Program-made: the position numbers and the translations under genes
Virus record (IMG/VR): IMGVR_UViG_3300035670_000219
Span: 1-60,868 of that record
Length of the DNA: 60,868 nucleotides
Direction: 5' to 3' (one strand)
DNA from: a virus
The notes under the pieces: generated by a model
Told to the model about the DNA's origin: nothing
Seen by the model: the letters and a program-made list of their open reading frames with translations, nothing else
Database searches by the model: none
In this document: one piece after another, positions 38,286 to 44,495 of the stretch
Layout of the letters: each line of letters opens with the position of its first letter
How positions within the stretch are numbered: position 1 is the first letter of the stretch

Positions 38286-38470
38286 CAGTTGTCATCCACG
38301 TAGGAATAGGTAGTTGTTTTGACAAGGCGATACTTCATCCACAGACGTGCTGTGTCGTACTCGCCATTCCAACGTTTTGAATTCAACACATTTGCCGATG
38401 CTCTGCGCTCTGCGCAGGCAGCAAGATTAATGCGGTCAAACATGTTGAGGTTGTCAGTTACTGCAGACAT
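38285..38470 (-). CDS. Hypothetical basic protein
   Basis: 61 aa from ATG 38470 (MSAVTDNLNMFDRINLAACA). An in-frame TTG at 38494 would enter the family I element and is rejected. Leader CAACTCAACTC directly before ATG. Unknown. Confidence 0.5.
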   Translation of the reverse strand: MSAVTDNLNMFDRINLAACAERRASANVLNSKRWNGEYDTARLWMKYRLVKTTTYSYVDDN

Positions 38471-38495
38471 GAGTTGAGTTGAGTAGGTGGACAAA

Positions 38496-38527
38496 ATCTG
38501 GGACTTACACCATAAGGATGCCCAGAT
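38496..38527 (-). promoter_or_regulatory. Family I element, copy 1
   Basis: Minus strand: ATCTGGG CATCC TTAT GGTGTAAGT CCCAGAT. Outer stem ATCTGGG/CCCAGAT, short inner CC/GG stem. 26 nt before ATG 38470. Confidence 0.65.
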
Positions 38528-38529
38528 CT

Positions 38530-38694
38530 TTAATTACTCCAGAGATCTATCTCTTCTTCTAATTCTTCTTCAGTAAGAAGACAAACGGCTGTATTGAGAA
38601 AACCTTCAATACATCCTGGATCTTTGTGAACAGCATTCATTATTTTCAGAATAAGCTGCTGTTCTTTCTCGTAACGGTCAAGATTAATTGCCAT
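38530..38694 (-). CDS. 54-aa acidic helical protein
   Basis: ATG 38694 to TAA 38530: MAINLDRYEKEQQLILKIMN and LLTEEELEEEIDLWSN. Helical, acidic C-terminus. Ends just before the family I element. Unknown. Confidence 0.5.
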   Translation of the reverse strand: MAINLDRYEKEQQLILKIMNAVHKDPGCIEGFLNTAVCLLTEEELEEEIDLWSN

Positions 38695-38700
38695 GATTCT

Positions 38701-38898
38701 TTAGATTATCTTAATGTTTGGAATGCTAACTCCTGTGCCTGGAAGACTGAGTGATCCACGCACGCCAGACTGACGAGCATTAAGTGTCAATTGAAACGGA
38801 CCAAGCTGGAACGATTTGCTGTACGATTTGATCCCATGTTCTGTGATGTTAAATCCAGCAACAGTGCGATCAAAATTCAATGGAGATTTGTCGGTCAT
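38701..38898 (-). CDS. DUF4236-like small beta protein
   Basis: 65 aa from ATG 38898 (MTDKSPLNFDRTVAGFNITE). The end GVRGSLSLPGTGVSIPNI resembles the 'GvsvgvpGtGvsy' repeats of DUF4236-type proteins. Its start lies within the 3' end of family Y member 3. Unknown role. Confidence 0.5.
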   Translation of the reverse strand: MTDKSPLNFDRTVAGFNITEHGIKSYSKSFQLGPFQLTLNARQSGVRGSLSLPGTGVSIPNIKII

Positions 38899-39205
38899 CT
38901 TTGAGTTTGCGAATGAGTTGTTGAAGTTCATCTTCAGTACCAGTAATTGATACTGTTAATGTTGTTTGCTTCGGCTTAGGTCTACGCTTATTGCGCAAAT
39001 CCCGCACAGAAGATTCGCGTTGGAACTTGGTGCCACATACTGAATTAGATTTGAACAATGCACAGCATTCTTCTAATTCAATATCTGCACCCCACTGTGC
39101 AGCTTCAATGAGAAGTTCACTGAAGCTTTTGCCTAACTGATTGTACTGGTGACGCCAAGCGTCAAGCAAGTACTCTGTTGGAATAACGGGATGTTGTTGA
39201 GTCAT
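38870..39205 (-). CDS. Paralogue family Y, member 3
   Basis: 111 aa: MTQQHPVIPTEYLLDAW, AAQWGADIELEECCALF and NKRRPKPKQ mirror the N-terminal two thirds of the genes at 30807 and 31658. The C-terminus differs: LTVSITGTEDELQQLIRKLK. 4-nt overlap with the next gene upstream. Confidence 0.6.
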   Translation of the reverse strand: MTQQHPVIPTEYLLDAWRHQYNQLGKSFSELLIEAAQWGADIELEECCALFKSNSVCGTKFQRESSVRDLRNKRRPKPKQTTLTVSITGTEDELQQLIRKLKDDRQISIEF

Positions 39206-39411
39206 TTGAGGTCTTCAGGCATAAGTGCATTGGCATCTTCGTCATCCATATTTGTCATGACAAATTTCTCTCCATTGGGGGCAATAAAGCCACCAATGAA
39301 TCCAATGCCATGTTTCTCAGCAGATTCCTTCATCTTGGCAACAAGTTGCATAGCTTGAAGTCTTTGCATATCCAGAGAGTCTGGTATACGAGGAAGATTT
39401 GATTCAGTCAT
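39202..39411 (-). CDS. Small hypothetical protein
   Basis: 69 aa from ATG 39411 (MTESNLPRIPDSLDMQRLQA). Helix, then IGFIGGFIAPNGEKFVMTNM and an acidic end. The 160 nt upstream (39412-39571) hold no gene that I can support. Leader CTCAACTCAACATTC. Confidence 0.5.
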   Translation of the reverse strand: MTESNLPRIPDSLDMQRLQAMQLVAKMKESAEKHGIGFIGGFIAPNGEKFVMTNMDDEDANALMPEDLK

Positions 39412-39571
39412 TGGTGAGTAATGAATGTTGAGTTGAGATAACAAGGGAAGTCTACCAGAGATGTAAAGGACTAGGACATAAGTATGTCTTATATAATCCA
39501 AGGATTCCCTGGTACTCCAGCGGGGGAGTTTGAGGGGGTGAGTACGTATGTACTAATCGCCCTACTGGCTG

Positions 39572-39847
39572 TTACCGATGCATGGCTTGGTGTTCTTTCC
39601 ATGCAGCAGTGTGCATCTCATTCATTGTTATGGGAGGCTCTCCTGGTTCATTCGGTGTTGGATCGTAGTCGATCTCGTCTTCTAACATACTGATCACTTC
39701 TAGTACAACATCTGCTGTATGCGGAGTGAGATGCTCGTCCATTTGATGACGCTTGCCCTCACGTTCTTGGATTGCCTTGAGGAGATTGACCACCTCTTGT
39801 AGTTGGTGGTACTCGTTCTTCTTCCAGTTGATTTCAGGGTAGGACAT
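39572..39847 (-). CDS. Hypothetical acidic protein
   Basis: 91 aa, MSYPEINWKKNEYHQLQEVV, a long helix, His-rich middle (QMDEHLTPHTADV), then a proline-rich end. Preceded by family I copy 2. Unknown. Confidence 0.5.
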   Translation of the reverse strand: MSYPEINWKKNEYHQLQEVVNLLKAIQEREGKRHQMDEHLTPHTADVVLEVISMLEDEIDYDPTPNEPGEPPITMNEMHTAAWKEHQAMHR

Positions 39848-39877
39848 GAGTTGTTCAGAGTTGAGGTTGAGGTAAAG

Positions 39878-39918
39878 CCTGGGACTTACACACCGTAATT
39901 ACGTAGGTGCTGCCCAGG
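39878..39918 (-). promoter_or_regulatory. Family I element, copy 2
   Basis: Minus strand: CCTGGGCAG CACC TACGTAATTAC GGTG TGTAAG TCCCAGG. Inner stem CACC/GGTG and outer stem CCTGGG/CCCAGG. 31 nt before ATG 39847. Confidence 0.65.
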
Positions 39919-39995
39919 ATTGAGGCTATGACTAAAGTATTGGCATGTATTGGCATTTCTTACGTGCCATCTAATACTACGCAAGTGTTATGGTG

Positions 39996-40238
39996 TTATG
40001 CGACTTTGGGCTCTGTCATGATCCAACCAGTGTAGTTATCACTGCATCGTTCAACGCGTATCAAACCGTATTGTTCCAGTTTGATTAAGGCGTTGAGATA
40101 TTGATCAAGCCTTGAGTTCTGTACAGGAATCCTTGGTACAAAACAAGGCGTCTTCCCATACTTCTTCCTGTGATTCAGGAAGTATGCATAGAGATTACGC
40201 TGATTGATCGTAAGTGATGGAGTTGCAGTCGCTGGCAT
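39996..40238 (-). CDS. Winged-helix-like small protein
   Basis: 80 aa. LTINQRNLYAYFLNHRKKYG, then RLDQYLNALIKLEQYGLIRV and a wing-like strand YTGWIM. The order helix, helix, recognition-helix, wing resembles LexA/MarR-type domains. It may be a small transcription regulator, but this is only fold-level resemblance. Confidence 0.5.
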   Translation of the reverse strand: MPATATPSLTINQRNLYAYFLNHRKKYGKTPCFVPRIPVQNSRLDQYLNALIKLEQYGLIRVERCSDNYTGWIMTEPKVA

Positions 40239-40241
40239 GAC

Positions 40242-40610
40242 TTAGCAATAGTGTGGACGGGTCTTAGGGTACACCTCTGCATACCTATTAGAAAAACTTA
40301 GCTCGATGTTCGAGTAAGTTGTTGTATCTCCAAGAGAGGGCTGACCTTCGATCTCGTACTCTTCGAAGTACTTGACGTAGGTTTGGATCGCCTGCTTCTT
40401 GGAGAAGATGCAGTGGCTGAGGACTGGGTATCCTGCTTGGTACCACCATCCACCTTCTTCTGGACCGCCGTAGTTGAGCGTCGTTTCGTGGATGGTGATA
40501 ACCGTTGGGTCTTGCTCTTCGTAATGCTTGTGTTGCTTGTAGGCTCCGATTGCGTATCGGGCTTTGTAGGTGTTGGGGTAGAACTTCTTGAGTTCTGAGA
40601 TGTAAGACAT
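40242..40610 (-). CDS. Hypothetical aromatic-rich protein
   Basis: 122 aa, MSYISELKKFYPNTYKARYA, then EEGGWWYQAGYPVLSHCIFS. Overlaps in another frame with a candidate membrane protein (40298-40711). This frame has the more natural composition. Unknown. Confidence 0.55.
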   Translation of the reverse strand: MSYISELKKFYPNTYKARYAIGAYKQHKHYEEQDPTVITIHETTLNYGGPEEGGWWYQAGYPVLSHCIFSKKQAIQTYVKYFEEYEIEGQPSLGDTTTYSNIELSFSNRYAEVYPKTRPHYC

Positions 40611-40711
40611 GATGCAAACTCCGAGATGATGATTGAAATGATTGCGATCAAGATGACGATAATGTCACCGTCATCCCATGCTTGATGCAGTGTGTACTTA
40701 GGCCTGGTCAT
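40298..40711 (-). CDS. Candidate overlapping membrane protein
   Basis: 137 aa from ATG 40711, overlapping the previous stop by 14 nt. One clean span (GDIIVILIAIISIIISEFA) within the first 35 residues, which are not covered by another gene. After that it is read over the 40242 gene as a Ser/Thr/Lys/Gln-rich, probably disordered tail. Either a genuine overprinted gene or a short membrane peptide whose stop was lost. Confidence 0.4.
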   Translation of the reverse strand: MTRPKYTLHQAWDDGDIIVILIAIISIIISEFASCLTSQNSRSSTPTPTKPDTQSEPTSNTSITKSKTQRLSPSTKRRSTTAVQKKVDGGTKQDTQSSATASSPRSRRSKPTSSTSKSTRSKVSPLLEIQQLTRTSS

Positions 40712-40898
40712 CGTATTCGTCCCATTGTTCTTCTGTATTTGTAACATTGAAACCAACGAATTGACCGTCGATTTCAACAAGGGACCAATCGCTTTGCGAT
40801 GTTTCACGCATGGCTTCTTGTTCTTCTTCGAACTGATCAGCCATTGCGTCAAGGATGTCAGCATTACGCTGCTCATCAATGAAGTTAGGGTCTCTCAT
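40698..40898 (-). CDS. Small acidic protein
   Basis: 66 aa, MRDPNFIDEQRNADILDAMA, strongly acidic (FEEEQEAMRE, EEQWDEYDD). Could be a DNA-mimic-type or inhibitor protein by composition, but that is speculation. Leader ACTCAACTCAAACC before ATG, with family I copy 3 further upstream. Confidence 0.5.
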   Translation of the reverse strand: MRDPNFIDEQRNADILDAMADQFEEEQEAMRETSQSDWSLVEIDGQFVGFNVTNTEEQWDEYDDQA

Positions 40899-40927
40899 GG
40901 TTTGAGTTGAGTAAGGTTTGCAGTTGT

Positions 40928-40964
40928 CCTGGGGCTTACACCACGTACTTATGTGGATGCCCAG
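40928..40964 (-). promoter_or_regulatory. Family I element, copy 3
   Basis: Minus strand: CTGGG CATCCAC ATAAGTAC GTGGTGTAAG CCCCAG. Inner stem CCAC/GTGG, outer CTGGG/CCCAG. 30 nt before ATG 40898. Confidence 0.65.
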
Positions 40965-40975
40965 TTTAGTTGGTG

Positions 40976-41323
40976 CTACTTCATGTATAAATAGCCGCCT
41001 GCCCAGTCGGCATTATGCAGACAGGTCTCATATGATACGTCGTCAAGCAAATTGTAACGGACATGTTTGGCTGGCGCCTTCCATGAAGCAGGTTTGTAGA
41101 CAGCACCTGATTGTCTGTGGATAAAAGCATGGACACTGCCATGTTCAGTACCTAAGCCATTACGCTTGAGGTTACGCTGAATAAGCTTGTAATACTTCGT
41201 ACCACGAACAACATCAAAGACAAGGTCGTTGCTGTGATAGTTCTTGTTGTAGTTCTCAGTAAGCTTATCGATTAATGCATCGATGCGTGCTTCGAGAACT
41301 TGGATGTGTTCATCGAGCTTCAT
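40976..41323 (-). CDS. Hypothetical protein
   Basis: 115 aa, MKLDEHIQVLEARIDALIDK, coiled-coil-like start, then FDVVRGTKYYKLIQRNLKRN and a basic middle. Start overlaps the upstream gene by 14 nt. Unknown. Confidence 0.5.
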   Translation of the reverse strand: MKLDEHIQVLEARIDALIDKLTENYNKNYHSNDLVFDVVRGTKYYKLIQRNLKRNGLGTEHGSVHAFIHRQSGAVYKPASWKAPAKHVRYNLLDDVSYETCLHNADWAGGYLYMK

Positions 41324-41513
41324 TAACTTTCTCCTGGATAGGTTGAGGATTGAGTTGCGTCATATCAACACCTAGCAGTGAACTGGCGGTGATGGTGGCG
41401 ATGATGATGGAGAAGAGAGCAATGGCAATAGACCAACGGCGATTCTCATGAGACTCACCATAAGAATCCATTGTGATGTACTTGCCTCTTCCCATGGAGT
41501 AGATGGTCTTCAT
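41310..41513 (-). CDS. Small membrane protein
   Basis: 67 aa. Span IAIALFSIIIATITASSLL at about 29-47, polar N-terminus with MGRGKYITMDSYGESHENRR, short outer tail. Unknown. Confidence 0.5.
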   Translation of the reverse strand: MKTIYSMGRGKYITMDSYGESHENRRWSIAIALFSIIIATITASSLLGVDMTQLNPQPIQEKVNEAR

Positions 41514-41514
41514 A

Positions 41515-41787
41515 TCAGTTGGTCTCTAGGATGTAACGGCAAGCAATGTAGTCTTGGTCAGGGAGTGAAACAGGGTTACCTTGTTCGTATGAACCGTAGG
41601 TATCCACCCACTGACCATCAATCAATACATCGAGACATTCAAAGTATGCATCGATGTATTCACGTGCTTGTTCTGTAAGTGCTACCCAATGAAGGTAACA
41701 CTCACTCGTCTTGCAACTGATGTAATAGTCATCGATCTTAAACATCGCAATAGCTTTGTCAAGATCTTCTTTGCCGACGGTTAACAT
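41515..41787 (-). CDS. Hypothetical protein
   Basis: 90 aa, MLTVGKEDLDKAIAMFKIDD, then aromatic-rich helices. Follows family III copy 1, 25 nt upstream of ATG. Unknown. Confidence 0.5.
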   Translation of the reverse strand: MLTVGKEDLDKAIAMFKIDDYYISCKTSECYLHWVALTEQAREYIDAYFECLDVLIDGQWVDTYGSYEQGNPVSLPDQDYIACRYILETN

Positions 41788-41811
41788 GGTGTCGTAACGA
41801 TGGATTGGTTG

Positions 41812-41862
41812 TGCAGGATATTGAGTCCTGCAGAGAAGGCCCGAAGGCCCTCAGTGCAGAAG
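41812..41862 (-). promoter_or_regulatory. Family III element, copy 1
   Basis: Minus strand order: CTGCA, hairpin GGGCC TTC GGGCC-type stem, TGCAGGA, loop CTCAATA, TCCTGCA. The middle strand can pair either with the upstream CTGCA or with the downstream TCCTGCA. It starts at the previous gene's stop and ends 25 nt before the next ATG. Confidence 0.65.
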
Positions 41863-42102
41863 TCAGTCCTCATGCTTGCGTTCCCAACGAAGCAGCTCTC
41901 GGTTGAGATCTACTTTACGTTGGAGTACAACGCAGAACGGCATGAGATCTTGGTAATCACGCATGCCATCCTGCCATTGGAAAAAGATCTCGAGAGCAGC
42001 TTGACGCTGCGCCTCAAGTTCTTCGTCAATCACAGGGGCATCTCTCCTGGCAAGCAGGCGAGCATCTTGCGTGAGGAGTTGTTCAACAGCTTGGTAGTTC
42101 AT
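41863..42102 (-). CDS. Hypothetical helical protein
   Basis: 79 aa, MNYQAVEQLLTQDARLLARR, all-helical with DEELEAQRQAALEIFFQWQD. Its stop begins family III copy 1. Unknown. Confidence 0.5.
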   Translation of the reverse strand: MNYQAVEQLLTQDARLLARRDAPVIDEELEAQRQAALEIFFQWQDGMRDYQDLMPFCVVLQRKVDLNRELLRWERKHED

Positions 42103-42130
42103 TGAACTAACTTGGTGTCGTGTGGTGTGA

Positions 42131-42193
42131 TGCAGAGCTAAGCCCTGCAGAAACCCCTCATCTCCAATAGGAAATAAGGGGAAAGTGCAGAGA
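42131..42193 (-). promoter_or_regulatory. Family III element, copy 2
   Basis: Minus strand order: TCTGCA, variable hairpin (TTTCCCC..GGGG), TGCAGGG, loop CTTAG, CTCTGCA. Alternative pairing as in copy 1 with compensatory changes. 29 nt before ATG 42102. Confidence 0.65.
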
Positions 42194-42397
42194 TCAGTTC
42201 ACGTACTTACTGTTGATGCAGTAGTACGTATCGCCAAGGAATCCTTGGACGTAGATCAGATTGTGTCCCGGTCTATCGTGGCATGTGGCTTGGTAGTGTT
42301 TGTTGAGAAGCTTCTGCGCTCCAACAGATAGCAGTAGACCCAAGCCAGAACCAAGAATGATAGCCACACAGGAATCACTAAAGCAGTTGGTACGCAT
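42194..42397 (-). CDS. Small membrane protein with Cys-pair tail
   Basis: 67 aa. Span VAIILGSGLGLLLSVGA, then an exposed part with CHDRPGHNLIYVQGFLGD and YYC. Layout like 34439 and 42963. Its stop begins family III copy 2. Unknown. Confidence 0.5.
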   Translation of the reverse strand: MRTNCFSDSCVAIILGSGLGLLLSVGAQKLLNKHYQATCHDRPGHNLIYVQGFLGDTYYCINSKYVN

Positions 42398-42399
42398 GA

Positions 42400-42588
42400 T
42401 CAGATGTTGTTCTTAGGAGTAATGACGAATGCCATGTCATTAGGCATGACAAGTGCAGCAGTACGACAACGAATGTCATGTAGCTTAGAGCCAATGTCAT
42501 CCTTGGTAGGTACCTTGGCATTCTCTACTGCGGCTGCAGTATTGACAAGGATGGACGCAATGTTCTTGCGGATGTTGAGCTTGGTCAT
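42400..42588 (-). CDS. Small hypothetical protein
   Basis: 62 aa, MTKLNIRKNIASILVNTAAA, helix then AFVITPKNNI. Two bases after its stop the next gene starts. Unknown. Confidence 0.5.
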   Translation of the reverse strand: MTKLNIRKNIASILVNTAAAVENAKVPTKDDIGSKLHDIRCRTAALVMPNDMAFVITPKNNI

Positions 42589-42607
42589 GGTGTCGAATGA
42601 AATGAAT

Positions 42608-42681
42608 AGCAGGCTGAGTGCCTGCAGTAAAACAACCGGGGTAGTACATATATACCACCCCGGAATGTCTTAGAGCAGGAG
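42608..42681 (-). promoter_or_regulatory. Family III element, copy 3
   Basis: Minus strand order: TCCTGC, hairpin CCGGGGTGG..CCCCGG, GCAGGC, loop ACTCA, GCCTGC. 20 nt before ATG 42588 and directly after the preceding stop. Confidence 0.65.
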
Positions 42682-42891
42682 TCAGAAGGGAAGTTCTCCC
42701 ATCAATTGCCAGTAACTATTGAAATCAAGGACAGCCAGCCGAGGAGCTGGGACTTCAGCGCCAAGATCACTCTGCTCTTTCCACTCCTCAGCAAGCTGAA
42801 GAGATTGGGAATGAGCTTCGTCTTCTGTCTTGTGATAGCCAACGATGTAACCGTTGGAAAGCACGATGTAAGAGTTCTTGATCATTGACAT
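42682..42891 (-). CDS. Small hypothetical protein
   Basis: 69 aa from ATG 42891 (MSMIKNSYIVLSNGYIVGYH). Strand-turn-strand start, then KTEDEAHSQSLQLAEEWKE. Resembles small sequence-binding domains but unassigned. Confidence 0.5.
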   Translation of the reverse strand: MSMIKNSYIVLSNGYIVGYHKTEDEAHSQSLQLAEEWKEQSDLGAEVPAPRLAVLDFNSYWQLMGELPF

Positions 42892-42911
42892 GATGTTGAG
42901 TTGGTAGTGGG

Positions 42912-42962
42912 TACAGGATGTTGAGTCCTGTTGAGGGGGCCGTAGCCCCCAGAGCAGGAGTC
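42912..42962 (-). promoter_or_regulatory. Family III element, copy 4
   Basis: Minus strand order: TCCTG, hairpin GGGGGC TAC GGCCCCC, ACAGGA, loop CTCAACA, TCCTGT. 21 nt before ATG 42891. The first base pairs show the same compensatory pattern as the other copies. Confidence 0.65.
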
Positions 42963-43151
42963 CTAGATCTTGTAGCCGTTCGCTACACACCAATCCCTGT
43001 GGATTTGATCGGCATCCTTGGGCCAGTCATGAGTTATGCATTGCTTGGCAGTTGCCTTATCAATGAAGTAACCAGCGACTGGGCCAGCGATGATACCCAT
43101 GGCAAATGCCTGGATAATGATAAGTGCATACATGTTCTGTGCTTTGATCAT
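42963..43151 (-). CDS. Small membrane protein with Cys-pair tail
   Basis: 62 aa from ATG 43151 (MIKAQNMYALIIIQAFAMGI). Span plus GPVAGYFIDKATAKQC and a C-terminal DWCVANGYKI. Preceded by family IV copy A 21 nt upstream. Unknown. Confidence 0.5.
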   Translation of the reverse strand: MIKAQNMYALIIIQAFAMGIIAGPVAGYFIDKATAKQCITHDWPKDADQIHRDWCVANGYKI

Positions 43152-43171
43152 GATCGTGTGGTGTAGATAGA

Positions 43172-43234
43172 TGCCACTGGATTGTGGCAATACTGAAGGC
43201 AGGGTTTGCACCTGCCAATGCCGCTTATACGGAC
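43172..43234 (-). promoter_or_regulatory. Family IV element, copy A
   Basis: Minus strand: CCGTATAAGCGGCATT, hairpin GGCAGG TGCAAAC CCTGCC, then TTCAGTATTGCCAC, AATCCA, GTGGCA. TGCC can pair with the upstream GGCA or the downstream GGCA. 21 nt before ATG 43151. Confidence 0.62.
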
Positions 43235-43516
43235 TCAGTCTTCATCTTGCCAAGCAAGGCGTTCTTGCTCACGCTGACGCATGAACTTGATGATGCCCTG
43301 CAATTCGGCAAGTGTCAGGTAACCGGTTGGGTCACACATGCCTGGAAACCACGCTTCATACGTGGTCTCTGAGCCTGGATCGTTGGCTGCCATTAGTCCT
43401 GAACCCTTGGGTCCAGTGACAATAGAGATTTCGCCAACGAGGCTATCGATGTATACAAGGTGGAAACCACCAGGTACACCAAGATGTTGTACCCAACCAG
43501 TAGTCAGGTCAATCAC
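43235..43516 (-). CDS. Hypothetical protein
   Basis: 93 aa from GTG 43516, preceded by GGAG at 6 nt. Begins VIDLTTGWVQHLGVPGGFHL; C-terminal part YLTLAELQGIIKFMRQREQE is helical. The start was placed downstream of family IV copy B. Unknown. Confidence 0.5.
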   Translation of the reverse strand: MIDLTTGWVQHLGVPGGFHLVYIDSLVGEISIVTGPKGSGLMAANDPGSETTYEAWFPGMCDPTGYLTLAELQGIIKFMRQREQERLAWQDED

Positions 43517-43534
43517 GGGTGTTCTCCGTGTGTG

Positions 43535-43601
43535 CGGTACCCATCTCCGCTGTGGGTAATAACTGGACCAGGGTTTGCACCTGGTCACCCGCTTTAACGG
43601 A
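43535..43601 (-). promoter_or_regulatory. Family IV element, copy B
   Basis: Minus strand: CCGTTAAAGCGGGTGA, hairpin ACCAGG TGCAAAC CCTGGT, CCAGTTATTACCCA, CAGCGGAGA, TGGGT. Same plan as copy A, with all three strands changed together (GGGT-ACCC-GGGT). About 19 nt before GTG 43516. Confidence 0.62.
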
Positions 43602-43832
43602 TCAGTTGTTCTCCAGCATCTCGTCCACGTAGGACTTGATAGTCTGGAGATGGTCGGCAGTAAGTACTTGGCTACGGCCATACTCAAGCAGGTCAAGGAC
43701 CTGGAGCATGACGTTATCGCCAGCTTCCTGCCGGGTTGGTACGCCACACATTTCGAAGATCTCATCACGTGACATCTCAGTGATGTCAACGCAATCGATC
43801 TGACGAACGGTGGCGATGGTGGTGCTGGTCAC
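43602..43832 (-). CDS. Hypothetical protein
   Basis: 76 aa from GTG 43832, preceded by GGAG at about 7-8 nt. Contains VDITEMSRDEIFEMCGVPTR and a long C-terminal helix. An earlier start would run into the family I element. Unknown. Confidence 0.5.
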   Translation of the reverse strand: MTSTTIATVRQIDCVDITEMSRDEIFEMCGVPTRQEAGDNVMLQVLDLLEYGRSQVLTADHLQTIKSYVDEMLENN

Positions 43833-43853
43833 GTTGTTACTCCGTAGGGTGAG

Positions 43854-43887
43854 CTTGGGCTTACACCACTGAAGTGTGGATGCCAAG
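43854..43887 (-). promoter_or_regulatory. Family I element, copy 4
   Basis: Minus strand: CTTGG CATCCAC ACTTCA GTGGTGTAAGC CCAAG. Outer stem CTTGG/CCAAG is a compensatory variant of CTGGG/CCCAG. 22 nt before GTG 43832. Confidence 0.65.
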
Positions 43888-43917
43888 GTCGTGACCGACC
43901 GCCGAGTTGTCTGCTAC

Positions 43918-43940
43918 GTTTAACGTCCAGCTCGACGAGA
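43918..43940 (-). promoter_or_regulatory. Family II element, copy 5
   Basis: Minus strand: CGTC GAGCTG GACG hairpin, then TTAAAC. It stands upstream of family I copy 4 in the same leader. Confidence 0.55.
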
Positions 43941-43965
43941 TGCCTGGGATATAATGTATGTATAT

Positions 43966-43982
43966 CCGACCTCAAAGGTCGG
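43966..43982. other. Short hairpin in the early leader
   Basis: CCGACC TCAAA GGTCGG, perfect 6-bp stem. The region 43887-44228 between genes holds this hairpin, elements of families I and II, and the promoter at 44072; no protein gene is supported there. Confidence 0.5.
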
Positions 43983-44071
43983 GATTAAATATGTAAACAC
44001 CTGGTACAATCCGCTACATTTCTAGAACCTAACGAACTACAGTCAGCGATTCCAAAAATTATAGACCAGAG

Positions 44072-44100
44072 ATTATAGCATAAATACATCCAAAAAGTAC
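44072..44100 (-). promoter_or_regulatory. Sigma-70-type extended -10 promoter
   Basis: On the minus strand TGCTATAAT (extended -10, 44077-44072) with a weak -35 GTACTT 17 nt upstream. It faces the whole early gene chain from 43.8 kb downward and is the best consensus promoter I see in the window. Confidence 0.55.
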
Positions 44101-44228
44101 AGGAATTGGACAAAAGTAGTCAATGAATGTGACACTTTCTGTCCTGGATGTGACAGTTTGTGGGTAAAGAAAGCCTGAGGGCTATAGAAAACTCTGCAGC
44201 TGGTACACTACAGAGCTAAGGATAACCT

Positions 44229-44495
44229 TCACACTTTGTGAATCATGATTGCCTTCAGTCCTTCCTCGGTATGATATACTCTCATGCTTAGCTTATCGCT
44301 TCGCATCTCAAGTAATACCTGAAACAAATACGTCGGTTGACATACTTGCCTAACCTCGGAATAGATAAAGTCGGCTGAACTAAACTCCTCAAGTAACTCA
44401 TTCGCCATCTCCACATAACTGTGGAAAAGCTCTACGTTACTTTCGGTAGGCCGCTCGCCTACCTTCGAACGCCAATCATACTTAACCTTTGTCAT
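44229..44495 (-). CDS. Hypothetical protein
   Basis: 88 aa from ATG 44495 (MTKVKYDWRSKVGERPTESN); acidic helix then strands. An upstream start would add five residues. A hairpin with arms CTACC/GGTAG (44581-44614) lies in its leader; 44511-44728 otherwise shows no gene. Confidence 0.5.
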   Translation of the reverse strand: MTKVKYDWRSKVGERPTESNVELFHSYVEMANELLEEFSSADFIYSEVRQVCQPTYLFQVLLEMRSDKLSMRVYHTEEGLKAIMIHKV

